Assembly (NCBI RefSeq): GCF_035953295.1
Contig: NZ_CP108370.1
Span: forward strand, 7,177,001 to 7,241,000
DNA length: 64,000 nucleotides
Source of the DNA: Streptomyces sp. NBC_01335
GTDB taxonomy: Bacteria > Actinomycetota > Actinomycetes > Streptomycetales > Streptomycetaceae
Direction: 5' to 3'
The position numbers were made by a program, and so were the translations under genes. Below are positions 51,307 to 60,981 of the stretch, in pieces. The notes beneath the pieces are model-generated. The model made no database searches and was not told where the DNA came from. It saw only the letters and a program-made list of their open reading frames with translations. Positions within the stretch are counted from its first letter, which is position 1; every line of letters begins with the position of its first letter.

Positions 51307-51345
51307 TTCACTCGGAGACCCATCGAGAGTATGGTCCGACCATAC
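51307..51345 (+). promoter_or_regulatory. lutABC promoter with operator over the -10 box
   Basis: TTCACT (51307-51312) and TATGGT (51330-51335) are 17 bases apart. The -10 is embedded in GTATGGTC-C-GACCATAC (51329-51345), whose core TGGTCCGACCA matches the site near the GntR gene. Binding there would block transcription. Confidence 0.78.
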
Positions 51346-51376
51346 AAAGGACGTAGAAAACGATCGAGGAGGCTCC

Positions 51377-52147
51377 ATGCGCGTCGGGCTCTTCGCCACC
51401 TGTCTGGGAGACACCCTGTTTCCCGAGGCGGTGAAATCCACCGCGGTGCTGCTCGCCCGCCTGGGCCACGAGGTGGTGTTCCCGCCGGGACAGACCTGCT
51501 GCGGACAGATGCACGTCAACACCGGCTACCAGCGCGAGCCCGTACCGCTGGTCCGCAACTTCGCCGAGCAGTTCGGCGACACCTCCATCGAGGCCGTCGT
51601 CATGCCGTCCGGCTCCTGCGCGGGCTCGGTCCGCCACCAGCACCGCATCGTCGCCGAGCGGTACGGCGACGCCGCGCTGCGCGCCGGGGTCGCCACGGTC
51701 GAGGCCAAGACGTACGAACTGTCGGAGTTCCTCGTGGACGTCCTCGACGTCACCGGAGTCGGCGCGTACTTCCCGCACCGCGTCACGTACCACCCCACCT
51801 GCCACTCGCTGCGGATGCTCCGCGTCGGCGAGAAGCCGCTGCGGCTGCTGCGCGCCGTCGACTCCATCGACCTCGTGGAGCTGCCCGAGGCCGACTCCTG
51901 CTGCGGCTTCGGCGGCACCTTCGCGGTGAAGAACGCCGAGACCTCCTCCGCGATGCTCCAGGACAAGATGCGCAACATCGGCTCCACCGGCGCCGACGTC
52001 TGCACCGCCGGCGACTCCTCCTGCCTGATGCACATCGGCGGCGGGCTGCACCGCATCAAGTCCGGCACCCGCACCCTGCACCTCGCGCAGATCCTCGCCT
52101 CGACCCGTACCGCGCCCTACGCCCTGACGGAGGCCGCCGCCGTATGA
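51377..52147 (+). CDS. lutA: Lactate utilisation protein LutA (Fe-S oxidoreductase)
   Basis: ATG 51377 behind GAGGAGG gives 256 residues. Two cysteine-rich CCG motifs are visible, GQTCCGQM and DSCCGFGG, with the lone Cys positions expected for the LutA/GlcF-type domain (CLGD, SGSCAGS, HPTCHS). With LutB and LutC it forms the iron-sulfur L-lactate dehydrogenase system that oxidises lactate to pyruvate at the membrane. The stop overlaps the lutB ATG. Confidence 0.94.
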   Translation: MRVGLFATCLGDTLFPEAVKSTAVLLARLGHEVVFPPGQTCCGQMHVNTGYQREPVPLVRNFAEQFGDTSIEAVVMPSGSCAGSVRHQHRIVAERYGDAALRAGVATVEAKTYELSEFLVDVLDVTGVGAYFPHRVTYHPTCHSLRMLRVGEKPLRLLRAVDSIDLVELPEADSCCGFGGTFAVKNAETSSAMLQDKMRNIGSTGADVCTAGDSSCLMHIGGGLHRIKSGTRTLHLAQILASTRTAPYALTEAAAV

Positions 52148-53706
52148 GCACCTTCCTCGGTATGCCCGCCGCACCGCCCCGCTCCCCGTACGGAACGGGC
52201 AACCTGCGCGGCGAGCGGAAGTTCCCCGCCGCCGCCCACGACGAGCTGCGCAACGACCAGCTCCGCCGCAACCTCGGCAAGGCCACCCGCACCATCCGTA
52301 CCAAGCGACTCAACGTCACCGGCGAACTCCCCGACTGGGAGTCGCTGCGCGACGCCGGAGCGGCGATCAAGACCGACACCATGAACCGGCTGCCCGAACT
52401 CCTGGAGCAGCTGGAGGCGAAGGTCACCGAACACGGCGGCACCGTCCACTGGGCGCGCGACGGCGCCGAGGCCAACGAGATCGTCACCCGCCTGATCAGG
52501 GCGACCGGCAGCAGCGACGTGATCAAGGTCAAGTCCATGGCCACGCAGGAGATCGGCCTCAACGAACACCTCGAATCGGTCGGCATCACGCCCTACGAGA
52601 CCGACCTCGCCGAACTCATCGTGCAGCTCGCCCACGACAAGCCCTCGCACATCCTGGTCCCCGCGATCCACCGCAACCGCGACGAGATCCGGGAGATCTT
52701 CCTCAAGGAGATCCCGGGCGTCGACCCGGACCTGGACAACGTGCCCGCGCACCTCGCCGCCGCCGCGCGCGCCTATCTGCGCGAGAAGTTCATGACGACC
52801 AAGGTGGCCGTCTCCGGCGCCAACTTCGGCATCGCCGAGACCGGCACCCTCTCCGTCGTGGAGTCCGAGGGCAACGGCCGGATGTGCCTCACCCTGCCCG
52901 ACACCCTGATCACGGTGATGGGCATCGAGAAGGTGCTGCCGCGCTACGCCGACCTCGAAGTCTTCCTCCAGCTCCTGCCGCGCTCCTCCACCGGCGAGCG
53001 GATGAACCCCTACACCTCGACGTGGACCGGGGTGACCCCCGGCGACGGCCCGCAGGCGTTCCACCTGGTGCTGCTCGACAACGGCCGGACCGCCGCCCTC
53101 GCCGACAAGGTCGGACGCGAGGCCCTGAACTGCATCCGCTGCTCCGCCTGCCTCAACGTCTGCCCGGTCTACGAACGCGCCGGCGGACACGCCTACGGCT
53201 CGACCTATCCCGGCCCGATCGGCGCGGTCCTCACCCCGCAGCTCGCCGGGATGCATGCCGCGAAGGACGACCCGAACAGCTCGCTGCCGTACGCCTCCAG
53301 CCTCTGCGGCGCCTGCTTCGACGCCTGTCCGGTCAAGATCGACATCCCGTCGCTGCTGGTCGAACTCCGGCACCAGAACACCGAGCAGTCCGGTACGACG
53401 GCGGAGAAGCTCGCCATGAAGGCCGCCGCCACGGTGATGAAGAGCCCGAAGCTGTTCACGGCGGCCCAGAAGGCGGCCGGACTCGGCCGGATCGTCGCCG
53501 GCAAGGACGGCACCATCGGACGGGTGCCCGCGCCCTTCGACGGCTGGAGCGACAGCCGGGACACCCCGGCCCCGCCGAAGCAGACGTTCCGCTCCTGGCT
53601 GGCCTCGGCCGAAGGCGCCGCCACGATGAAGGCGGCGGCCGACGAGGGCGCCGCCACGAACGCCGCCGACCGGCGCCCCACCGACCCGACGGAGGACGAG
53701 AAGTGA
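52144..53706 (+). CDS. lutB: Lactate utilisation protein LutB (Fe-S protein)
   Basis: The 520-residue product has the LUD domain (about 60-330, VKVKSMATQEIGLNEHLESVGI, NFGIAETGTLSVVESEGNGR) and a two-cluster ferredoxin region with CIRCSACLNVCPVYE and CGACFDACPVKI, binding two 4Fe-4S clusters. The C-terminal 80 residues are Ala-rich and poorly conserved-looking. The start ATG overlaps the lutA stop (ATGA), and the stop overlaps the lutC GTG. Confidence 0.95.
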   Translation: MSTFLGMPAAPPRSPYGTGNLRGERKFPAAAHDELRNDQLRRNLGKATRTIRTKRLNVTGELPDWESLRDAGAAIKTDTMNRLPELLEQLEAKVTEHGGTVHWARDGAEANEIVTRLIRATGSSDVIKVKSMATQEIGLNEHLESVGITPYETDLAELIVQLAHDKPSHILVPAIHRNRDEIREIFLKEIPGVDPDLDNVPAHLAAAARAYLREKFMTTKVAVSGANFGIAETGTLSVVESEGNGRMCLTLPDTLITVMGIEKVLPRYADLEVFLQLLPRSSTGERMNPYTSTWTGVTPGDGPQAFHLVLLDNGRTAALADKVGREALNCIRCSACLNVCPVYERAGGHAYGSTYPGPIGAVLTPQLAGMHAAKDDPNSSLPYASSLCGACFDACPVKIDIPSLLVELRHQNTEQSGTTAEKLAMKAAATVMKSPKLFTAAQKAAGLGRIVAGKDGTIGRVPAPFDGWSDSRDTPAPPKQTFRSWLASAEGAATMKAAADEGAATNAADRRPTDPTEDEK

Positions 53707-54335
53707 CGACCGCACGCGACACCGTCCTCGGCCGGGTGCGCGACGCCCTGGCCCTCGCCCCGGCCCGCCCGGTCACCGTCCCGCGCGACTACCGCACCGG
53801 ACGCACCCTCCCCGACGCCGAACGGCTCGACCTCCTCACCGACCGGCTGGTCGACTACAAGGCGCGGGTCCACCCCTGCACCGCGGACCGGACCGCCGAG
53901 GTGATCGCCCAGGTGCTGCGGGAGCGCGGCGCCCGCCGGATCGGCGTACCGGCCGGGCTCGACGCGGGGTGGCTGGCGGCCTGGGACGGGGAGGTCCAGA
54001 GGGACTCCGCCGACATCCCGGCACCCACGCTCGGCGAGCTCGACGGCGTCGTCACGGCGTCCGCCGTCAGCTGCGCGGAGACCGGCACCATCTTCCTGGA
54101 CGGCTCCGAGGACCAGGGGCGCCGCGCGCTCTCCCTCGTCCCCGACCTGCACGTCTGCGTCGTCGATCTCTCCGCGGTGGAGGTCGGGGTCCCGGAGGCG
54201 GTCGCGCGCCTGGTGCCCGAGCGGCCGACGACCCTGATCAGCGGGCCCTCGGCCACCTCGGACATCGAACTGGAGCGGGTCGAAGGGGTGCACGGCCCCC
54301 GGACGCTGGTGGTCGTCATCCGCACCGACGTCTGA
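53703..54335 (+). CDS. lutC: Lactate utilisation protein LutC
   Basis: GTG 53703 overlaps the lutB stop as GTGA and gives 210 residues. It is a LUD-domain protein (VVTASAVSCAETGTIFLDGSEDQGRRALSLVPDLHVCVV, STSDIELERVEGVHGP-like end). It has no cysteine cluster, as normal for LutC, the third component of the lactate oxidation complex. A 20-base-stem terminator follows. Confidence 0.94.
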   Translation: MTTARDTVLGRVRDALALAPARPVTVPRDYRTGRTLPDAERLDLLTDRLVDYKARVHPCTADRTAEVIAQVLRERGARRIGVPAGLDAGWLAAWDGEVQRDSADIPAPTLGELDGVVTASAVSCAETGTIFLDGSEDQGRRALSLVPDLHVCVVDLSAVEVGVPEAVARLVPERPTTLISGPSATSDIELERVEGVHGPRTLVVVIRTDV

Positions 54336-54405
54336 CACCCGCTCGCGAACGGCCGCTCGCGAACGGCCGCACGCGATCGGCCGCACGCGATCGGCCGCAC
54401 GCGCC

Positions 54406-54451
54406 CGGCCGGGCGCGGCGGACGGGGGGAGCCGTCCGCCGCGCCCGGCCG
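54406..54451. terminator. Bidirectional terminator after lutC
   Basis: Twenty-base perfect arms (54406-54425 and 54432-54451) with a six-base loop separate converging genes. The preceding bases 54345-54400 hold short tandem ACGCGATCGGCCGC-like repeats. Confidence 0.88.
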
Positions 54452-54458
54452 TTCGCGG

Positions 54459-56432
54459 TCAGCGGGTGCCGTGCTCCACGGACACCGACGTCGGCGCCGA
54501 CCCAGGCACCGTCGCGGAGGCGGCGGCCGATCCCGGGCCGAAGGCGATCCGGGTGACCGCGCCGTCCTCGGCCCAGGCCACCTCCACCGTGTCCCCGGAG
54601 CCGTCGGCGTCCGCGGCCACGTTCACCCCGCTCACCGCCGTACCGACGGGGGCCGGGTCCGCCTCGCCGGTCAGCGAGGCCAGGGCCACCAGGACCACCG
54701 TGCCCTCGGCGTCCGCGGCCAGCCGGGGCATGACCGCCCAGCGGGTGTACGCGGTGCCCTGCGGGGCGCGTACCTCCTCCTCGGACTCCCAGCCGTACAG
54801 CCCGTGCAGCAGGGAGCGCGGCGAGGCGCCGGGGGCCGTCGCCCATCCGGTCTGCTCGACGCGGGCACCCGCCGGGACGCCGAGCAGCCGGTGCACCCGG
54901 AGTTCGTAACGGCCCCGGACGAAGGTGACGCTCTCCACCCGCAGCCCAGGAACGGCCGGCGGCTGCCCGGGGAAGACCGGCATGTGCCAGGAGGCCGCCC
55001 AGCCCCAGCCGTCCCCGTGCCCGGCGCCCAGCGGGCGGATCCGGCGCCGGACGCTGCGCGCCCCGCCGACCCGGACGGAGAGATGGTTGTCCGCGACGTT
55101 CGCCGCCGACGAGGGACCGGTCGCCGTGGAGTACGCGAACCGCCCGTAGTGCGGGTCCGCCTCCGCGGCCGACTCGCCCTCGTGCGGCCGGACATGGTCG
55201 CTGCCGTGGTTGTGCAGCCGGACGATCCCGTCCGCCCGGGTCGACTGCACCAGCAGCCCCGGCGCCGGCACCGACAGCACCCGGTCCGGGCCCTCGCTCG
55301 GCGCGGCCTCCTCCGGCGCCGTCCACAGCGGGTGGTCCGCCGGAGCGAGCAGCGACACGAACGCCTTCGACGCCCAGTACGGCGACGCCGGACCCGAATA
55401 GTGCTGGAGCGTCGCCTCGTGCGGACCGTGCCACCCCAGGTTCAGCAGCCCGTCGTCACCGGTGGCGCCCCGCTCCAGGAAGTACCGCAGCGAACCGCTG
55501 ACCAGCCGCCGGGAGGCGCCCGGGGAGAGCGGGGTGTGCCCGGAGACCGCGCCCATGCCGACCGCCGCGCCCGCCGCGAACCGGTAGGCGAGGGAGCGCC
55601 CGAAGTGCAGCGGCGCCCCGTCCGCGCCGAACATCAGCGAGAAGCTCTCCAGGTGCTCGCGCAGCCGCCCGCCGTAGTGGGCCAGCAGCTCCTGGTCGCC
55701 GGAGAGATGGGCGTCCAGCACCGGATAGAGGTGCAGTGCCCAGCCGTTGTAGTGGTCGAAGGCGCGCCCGTCGCCGTCGGCGTACCAGCCGTCGCCCCGG
55801 TACCACCCCTCCAGCAGGTCCAGCGCGCGGGCCCGTACCCGCGCGGTCCGGGCGTCGCCCCGGCCCACGGACTCCAGGAACCCGGCGACGGTGAAGGGGA
55901 AGAGGTACCAGTTGTTGGGTGCGGGGGTGTGCCGCAGCGCCCCGCGCAGCCACTCCTCGGCACGGTCCTGGACAGGGCCGTCGAGCCGGTCCCAGAGCCA
56001 CGGGCGGGTCACCCGCAGACCGAGGGCGACGGACGCCGACTCCACCATGGGCTGACCGAAGACCGTGTGGTCGCGGATGAGCGGCCAGGACTCGGTGTCG
56101 TCGCGCCCGGGGGTGCGCGTACCGGCGGCGAGACCGTCCGCGTACCGGTCCAGCCAGCCGTGCGGGTCCTTGCCCTCGGCGCCCGCGACCCGGAACGCGG
56201 CGGCCAGGAAGGTGCGTGCGTACCCCTCCAGCCCGTCGGAGCGGACCCCGGAGCCCGAGGGGCGTCCGGGCAGGTCGAGCAGGGCCCGGCCGGGGGTGGC
56301 CCACCGCCAGGCGGCGTGCAGCAGACCGTCGGCGGCGGCCTCCCAGTGCGCCCGGGTGTAACCGGTGAGGGGGCTGAGCGCGCGGTCGTCGGCGGGGAGT
56401 ACGAAGGGCATGGGGGCGGGGTCGGTGGTCAT
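54459..56432 (-). CDS. DUF2264 glycosidase-like protein
   Basis: The 657-residue product matches DUF2264: an alpha/alpha-barrel N-terminal two-thirds (YTRAHWEAAADGLLHAAWRWA, NNWYLFPFTVAGFLESVG, GWYADGDGRAFDHYNGWALHLYPVLDA) and a C-terminal beta-rich part. From memory, some DUF2264 proteins have been placed in a CAZy family with beta-glucuronidase activity, so removal of an uronic acid or a related sugar is plausible; I am not sure. It has no signal peptide. Its ATG overlaps the dehydrogenase stop and it ends an operon with a sugar importer, suggesting it degrades the imported glycoside in the cytoplasm. Confidence 0.85.
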   Translation of the reverse strand: MTTDPAPMPFVLPADDRALSPLTGYTRAHWEAAADGLLHAAWRWATPGRALLDLPGRPSGSGVRSDGLEGYARTFLAAAFRVAGAEGKDPHGWLDRYADGLAAGTRTPGRDDTESWPLIRDHTVFGQPMVESASVALGLRVTRPWLWDRLDGPVQDRAEEWLRGALRHTPAPNNWYLFPFTVAGFLESVGRGDARTARVRARALDLLEGWYRGDGWYADGDGRAFDHYNGWALHLYPVLDAHLSGDQELLAHYGGRLREHLESFSLMFGADGAPLHFGRSLAYRFAAGAAVGMGAVSGHTPLSPGASRRLVSGSLRYFLERGATGDDGLLNLGWHGPHEATLQHYSGPASPYWASKAFVSLLAPADHPLWTAPEEAAPSEGPDRVLSVPAPGLLVQSTRADGIVRLHNHGSDHVRPHEGESAAEADPHYGRFAYSTATGPSSAANVADNHLSVRVGGARSVRRRIRPLGAGHGDGWGWAASWHMPVFPGQPPAVPGLRVESVTFVRGRYELRVHRLLGVPAGARVEQTGWATAPGASPRSLLHGLYGWESEEEVRAPQGTAYTRWAVMPRLAADAEGTVVLVALASLTGEADPAPVGTAVSGVNVAADADGSGDTVEVAWAEDGAVTRIAFGPGSAAASATVPGSAPTSVSVEHGTR

Positions 56433-57472
56433 GCGAGGAAAGCCAGCCTTTCCGGTCGTACGGGATGGGCGAAACCGTCGCCCGCGGCCCAGCGCGCGAC
56501 CTCACCGGTCGCCAGATCGGCCAGCCGCCGCCACTCGTTGCCCTGGGACCCGGCGAGATGCGGGGTGATCAGTACGTTCTCGCACTCCCACAGCGGGTGG
56601 TCGGCGGGCAGCGGCTCCGGGTCGGTGACGTCGACGACGGCCCGGATGCGTTCTTGGCGCAGGACGTCGGTGAGGGCGTCCTGGTCGACGACCGCACCGC
56701 GCGAGGTGTTGATCAGCGTGGCGTCCGGCCGCATCGAGGTGAGCAGTTCGCGGCTGACGAGCCCGCGCGTTCCGGCCAGCAGCGGGGTGTGGACGCTCAC
56801 CACGTCGCTGCGGTCGAAGAGTTCGGCGAGCCCGGTCCCCTCGACGCCGAGCGACGCCGCCTCCTCGGCCGACACGTACGGATCGTGCAGCAGCACCCGC
56901 AGGTCGTAGGGGCGCAGCAGCTCGATCACCCGCCGGCCGATCAGCGAGGCGGACAGGATGCCCACGGTACGGCGGTAGTTGCCGACCTCGTCGGGGACCC
57001 GCAGCCAGTCGCCCCGGTCGCGGGCGACGCGGAACTCCCGGGCGCGCTCCAGCACCCGCTTGCCCGAGAGCAGGATCATGGCGACGGTGTACTCCGCCAC
57101 CGGCAGCGCGTTGGCCGCGGCGGCCGAGGAGACCGCGATCCCGCGCGCCCAGCAGGCGTCAGTGACGAGGCCGCGCACCGAACCGGCCGTGTGGACGACG
57201 GCCCGCAGCTTCGGCGCCGCCGCGAGGACGTCCTCGTCGATCGGCGGGCAGCCCCAGCCGGTGACCAGGACCTCCGCGTCGGCCAGCGCCGCGCGGGCCC
57301 GGTCGGTGGTGAAGTCGTCGAGGGCGGGCGATGGCGCGAGGTCGCAGACCTCGCCGAGCGCGGCGAGCGCCTCCGGCGGAAGCACCGCCGCGGCCGTGTC
57401 CGCTTTCATGGCGAGCACGGCGCGCGGTCGGCGGGGTGTGCCCGGTGGGCTGATGGCAGCGGAACTGTGCAT
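56429..57472 (-). CDS. D-2-hydroxyacid dehydrogenase family protein
   Basis: ATG 57472 behind AGGAG gives 347 residues. The catalytic residues of the family are visible: Arg in INTSRGAVVD, Glu in VTDPEPLPADHPL and His in LITPHLAG. The nucleotide-binding loop reads TVGILSASLIGRRV, where the usual GxGxxG is degenerate. It probably oxidises or reduces a 2-hydroxy acid, or a sugar-derived analogue, using NAD(P). It sits between the sugar permease and the DUF2264 gene in one operon. Confidence 0.87.
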   Translation of the reverse strand: MHSSAAISPPGTPRRPRAVLAMKADTAAAVLPPEALAALGEVCDLAPSPALDDFTTDRARAALADAEVLVTGWGCPPIDEDVLAAAPKLRAVVHTAGSVRGLVTDACWARGIAVSSAAAANALPVAEYTVAMILLSGKRVLERAREFRVARDRGDWLRVPDEVGNYRRTVGILSASLIGRRVIELLRPYDLRVLLHDPYVSAEEAASLGVEGTGLAELFDRSDVVSVHTPLLAGTRGLVSRELLTSMRPDATLINTSRGAVVDQDALTDVLRQERIRAVVDVTDPEPLPADHPLWECENVLITPHLAGSQGNEWRRLADLATGEVARWAAGDGFAHPVRPERLAFLA

Positions 57473-57561
57473 GTCTCTCCTGGTACGGGGCGGTCCGCGA
57501 CGGCCGCCGGCACGGGGCGGGCCGGCGCGGCCGCCCCGTGGGAACGGCCGCGCCGACCGCG

Positions 57562-58452
57562 CTACTTCACAGCGCCCGCGGTGAGCCCCGACCGCCAGAA
57601 GCGCTGGAGCAGGGCGAACGCGAGGATGAGCGGGACGATGGCGAGCAACGAGCCCATGACGACGACGGGGTAGTACTCGGGGGAGACCGACGCCGAGCTG
57701 TTCCAGGTGTACAGCCCGAGGCTGACCGGATACAGGTCCTGGTTCGAGAGCATCACCATCGGCAGGAAGAAGTTGTTCCAGATGGCGGTGAGCTGGAAGA
57801 GGAACACGGTGACCAGACCCGGCCCCAGCATCCGCATCGCCACCTTGAAGTAGGTGGCCAGTTCGCCCGCCCCGTCGACCCGGGCGGCCTCCAGCACCTC
57901 GTTCGGTACGTACCCCTGGCTGAAGATGCGGCCCAGGTAGACACCGAAGGGGTTGAAGAGCACCGGGATGAAGACGGCCCAGAAGGTGTTCACCAGCCCG
58001 GCCTTGGACGCCATCAGATAGAGCGGCAGCGCCAGGACGGTCTGCGGCACCATGACGGCCGCGAGCACCAGACCGAACATCTTCTCCTTGTGCCGGAAAC
58101 GGTACTTGTCGAAGGCGTAGCCGCAGGCGACGCTGATCAGCGCCCCCAGGGCCGCGCCCAGCACCGCGTACAGCAGGCTGTTGGCGTACCAGCGCCCGTA
58201 CAGCCCCGCGTCCATGGAGAAGACGTCCTTGAGGTTCTGGACGAGCGAGAAGCCCTTGACCGAGAGGACGTTGCTCTTGAAGAGCGCGTCGCGGTCCTTG
58301 GTGGAGGCCAGCACCAGCCACAGGACCGGCAGCAGGGTGTACAGCACCGAGACGCCCACCACGAGGTTGACGACGGTCCGTCCGGTCAGGCCCGGCCGCC
58401 GGGCGGCGGAGGCGGAGCGGCGGGCGGTACGGGGCAGGGCAGGCGCGCTCAT
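57562..58452 (-). CDS. Sugar ABC transporter permease (MalG-like)
   Basis: The 296-residue product has about six hydrophobic segments and the EAA loop EVLEAARVDGAGELATYFKV. The C-terminus FWRSGLTAGAVK is typical of CUT1 second permeases. Its ATG overlaps the first permease stop as ATGA. Confidence 0.93.
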   Translation of the reverse strand: MSAPALPRTARRSASAARRPGLTGRTVVNLVVGVSVLYTLLPVLWLVLASTKDRDALFKSNVLSVKGFSLVQNLKDVFSMDAGLYGRWYANSLLYAVLGAALGALISVACGYAFDKYRFRHKEKMFGLVLAAVMVPQTVLALPLYLMASKAGLVNTFWAVFIPVLFNPFGVYLGRIFSQGYVPNEVLEAARVDGAGELATYFKVAMRMLGPGLVTVFLFQLTAIWNNFFLPMVMLSNQDLYPVSLGLYTWNSSASVSPEYYPVVVMGSLLAIVPLILAFALLQRFWRSGLTAGAVK

Positions 58453-59450
58453 CGGGCGTCCTCCTCGGCTGCGTTGGCGCGGTTCGTCCACCGGGTGACG
58501 CCGTAGGAAAGCGCGACCGTGAAGACCAGCAGGATCACCGAAGCGGCGGCCGCCAGACCGTAGTTGTTGCGGGTGAACGCGGCGTCGTAGATGTACATGC
58601 TGGGGGAGAACCGGGAGTTGATCATCGGAGTGGACTGGCCGAGCAGCATGGGCTCGGTGAAGAGCTGGAGCGCGAAGATCAGGGTGAACATCGCCACCAT
58701 CACGATGGACGAGCGCACCAGCGGCGCCTTGATCCGGAGCGCGGTACGCACCGGACCCGCCCCGTCCACGACGGACGCCTCGATCACCTCGCGCGGCACG
58801 GCCTGCAACGCGGCGTAGAAGACGACCATGTTGTAGCCGAGATTGCTCCACAGCGCGATGTTCACGATCGAGGGCACCACGGTGTGCACCCCGAGGAAGT
58901 CGACCGTGATGTCGGCCTTGCCGAGGATGTCGATCACCGGACTGAGCCCCGGGGTGTACAGGTACAGCCAGATGATCGCGGCGATGATGCCCGGCACCGC
59001 GTGCGGCAGGAAGAGCGCGAGCTGCGCGGTGGCGCGCAGCCGCACCACGCCCGAGTCCAGCAGCAGTGCCAGCGCGAGCGATCCGATCACGATCAGCGGT
59101 ATGTAGATCAGGCAGTACAGCGCGACGACCCCGAGACCGCCGAGGAACGTCGGGTCGGTGAGGACGGCCACGTAGCTGCGCACCCCGACGAAGACGGTCT
59201 TCTCCGGCCCGAAGCCGAGACCGGGCTGGTCGTCGCTGAAGAAGCTCAGCCACACCGCGGTGCCGACCGGGATGAGGAAGACGGTCACCAGGAGGACGAA
59301 GAACGGCGTCATCAGGGCACCGGCGGCGCCGAGTTCACGCCGCCGCGCCGTGACACGGCCGGTCCCCGCACGGGCGGGGGCGGCAGGACGCGAGGTCCGC
59401 CCCGCACCGCTCACGGGGGCGACGGGCCGGGTGGTGCTGGTGCTGGCCAT
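58449..59450 (-). CDS. Sugar ABC transporter permease (MalF-like)
   Basis: ATG 59450, with GGTGA five bases upstream, gives 333 residues; an in-frame ATG at 59462 is also possible. A 45-residue Thr/Pro/Ala-rich N-terminus precedes six hydrophobic segments and the EAA loop EVIEASVVDGAGPVRTALRI. It forms the channel with the next permease. No ATPase is encoded in the operon. Confidence 0.92.
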   Translation of the reverse strand: MASTSTTRPVAPVSGAGRTSRPAAPARAGTGRVTARRRELGAAGALMTPFFVLLVTVFLIPVGTAVWLSFFSDDQPGLGFGPEKTVFVGVRSYVAVLTDPTFLGGLGVVALYCLIYIPLIVIGSLALALLLDSGVVRLRATAQLALFLPHAVPGIIAAIIWLYLYTPGLSPVIDILGKADITVDFLGVHTVVPSIVNIALWSNLGYNMVVFYAALQAVPREVIEASVVDGAGPVRTALRIKAPLVRSSIVMVAMFTLIFALQLFTEPMLLGQSTPMINSRFSPSMYIYDAAFTRNNYGLAAAASVILLVFTVALSYGVTRWTNRANAAEEDAR

Positions 59451-59565
59451 GGGGGTCACCATCCTCTCTGCTGCGAAGGGACGCCGGTGCGGGGACATGA
59501 GGGAAGGCCGGGGCGGCGCGCGGGGAGACCGGCGGGGCCGGGGTGCGAGGGCACCCGGGCGCGGC

Positions 59566-60945
59566 TCACGTGGAACGCTCGCTGGTGGCGAGGCCGAGCG
59601 CCCGCAGGTCGGGCATGGTGCCCTTCTGGGCGGCCTCGATCGAGCTCAGCAGCGAGCCCTTGCCGCCGCTCGCCCGGGCGAACCCGTCCTGCATGACCTT
59701 GCCGGTCGCGGTCATCCGCGGGCCCCAGACCCAGCCGTCCCGGATGATGCGCGCCTGCTCCTCGAAGACCCGGTAGATGTCCTGGCCCGAGTAGTACGAG
59801 CGGTCGAACGCCTGGCTGCCCACGGAGACGAGGCCGGGCGCGGCCGGGTACTGGCTGCTCGCCCCGCTGGAGAGCCGGGCCCGCAGCGCGTCCGGGTGCG
59901 AGACCTGCCACTCGATGAACTCCATCGCGGCCTCCGGGTGCGCGCAGTCCTTCGTCACCGCGAAGGTGGACCCGCCGTGCGTGCCGTTGGACGGGTTCGC
60001 CGTGTCCCACTGGGGGAACGGGGCGACGGCCCACTGCCCCTTCTGGCCCGGCCGGGCCTTCATCTGGGCGCCCGCGTCCCAGGCACCGCTGAGACGGGCG
60101 AGCACCAGACCGTTGCCGATCTGCGCGTCGCTCTGCCGGCTCTCCACGGCGTTCATGAACACCTGGTCCCGGTCGATGAGCCGCTGCCAGTACGCGGCGA
60201 CGCGGCGGGTCGGGGCGTCGGCGAGCGAGACGTTCCAGGTGTCGTCCGCGGTGGAGAACCACTGGGCGCCCGCCTGCCAGGCGTACGCGGCCATCTGCGT
60301 CGCCCCGTCGGTGGGGAAGAGGGCGAGCCGCCGCTCACCGCCCTTGCGCCGTACGGTCGCCGCCGCCTCCTCGAACTCGTCCCAGGTGCGCGGCACATGC
60401 AGGCCGTACTCCTCGAACAGATCGGTGCGGTAGTGCATCACCATCGGTTCGATGTCGAGCGGGACGGAGAAGATCCTCTTGTCGAACGTGGTGAGCCCCA
60501 GCGCCTGCGGCAGCAGCTTGGCCCTGAGCGTGTCGCTGACCAGACCGGTCAGGTCCCGGGCGACCCCGTCGATGGCGAACCCCGGTACCTGCGGGTACTC
60601 CAGGGTGGCCACGTCCGGGGCGTTGCCGGCCCGGGCGGCGTTGCTGAGTTTCGCGTAACCGCCCTGACCGCCCGAGGGGATCTGCTGGAACTCGACCTCG
60701 ATGGTGCGGTGACCGCGGTTGAAGGCGTCCACCACCTCCTGACTGCCCCGCAGGGCGGACCAGAAGGTGATGCGGACCTTGCCGCCCTTGCCGGTGCTTC
60801 CGGTACTGCTCGTACTGCTGGTGGTGTCTGTACTGCTCGTGCTCTGCCCGGACGCCCCGCCACCGGAGCAGGCGCTGAGCGCACCTGCCAACGGCAGCGA
60901 GGCGATCGTGGCCAGCACGGACCGACGACTCTGTCGATCAGGCAT
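59566..60945 (-). CDS. Sugar-binding lipoprotein of second ABC importer
   Basis: ATG 60945 behind GGGAGG gives 459 residues. RRSVLATIASLPLAGALSACSGG is a lipoprotein signal with lipobox LSAC, followed by a Ser/Thr-rich tether and a CUT1 binding fold (KVRITFWSALRGSQEVVDAFN). Start of the signal with RRS could suit either the Sec or the Tat pathway. The ligand is unknown; the DUF2264 and dehydrogenase genes downstream suggest a glycoside with an acidic sugar. Confidence 0.92.
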   Translation of the reverse strand: MPDRQSRRSVLATIASLPLAGALSACSGGGASGQSTSSTDTTSSTSSTGSTGKGGKVRITFWSALRGSQEVVDAFNRGHRTIEVEFQQIPSGGQGGYAKLSNAARAGNAPDVATLEYPQVPGFAIDGVARDLTGLVSDTLRAKLLPQALGLTTFDKRIFSVPLDIEPMVMHYRTDLFEEYGLHVPRTWDEFEEAAATVRRKGGERRLALFPTDGATQMAAYAWQAGAQWFSTADDTWNVSLADAPTRRVAAYWQRLIDRDQVFMNAVESRQSDAQIGNGLVLARLSGAWDAGAQMKARPGQKGQWAVAPFPQWDTANPSNGTHGGSTFAVTKDCAHPEAAMEFIEWQVSHPDALRARLSSGASSQYPAAPGLVSVGSQAFDRSYYSGQDIYRVFEEQARIIRDGWVWGPRMTATGKVMQDGFARASGGKGSLLSSIEAAQKGTMPDLRALGLATSERST

Positions 60946-60981
60946 GCGCGCCTCCCGCGGCTCCTGTTCGGGACAACGGGA

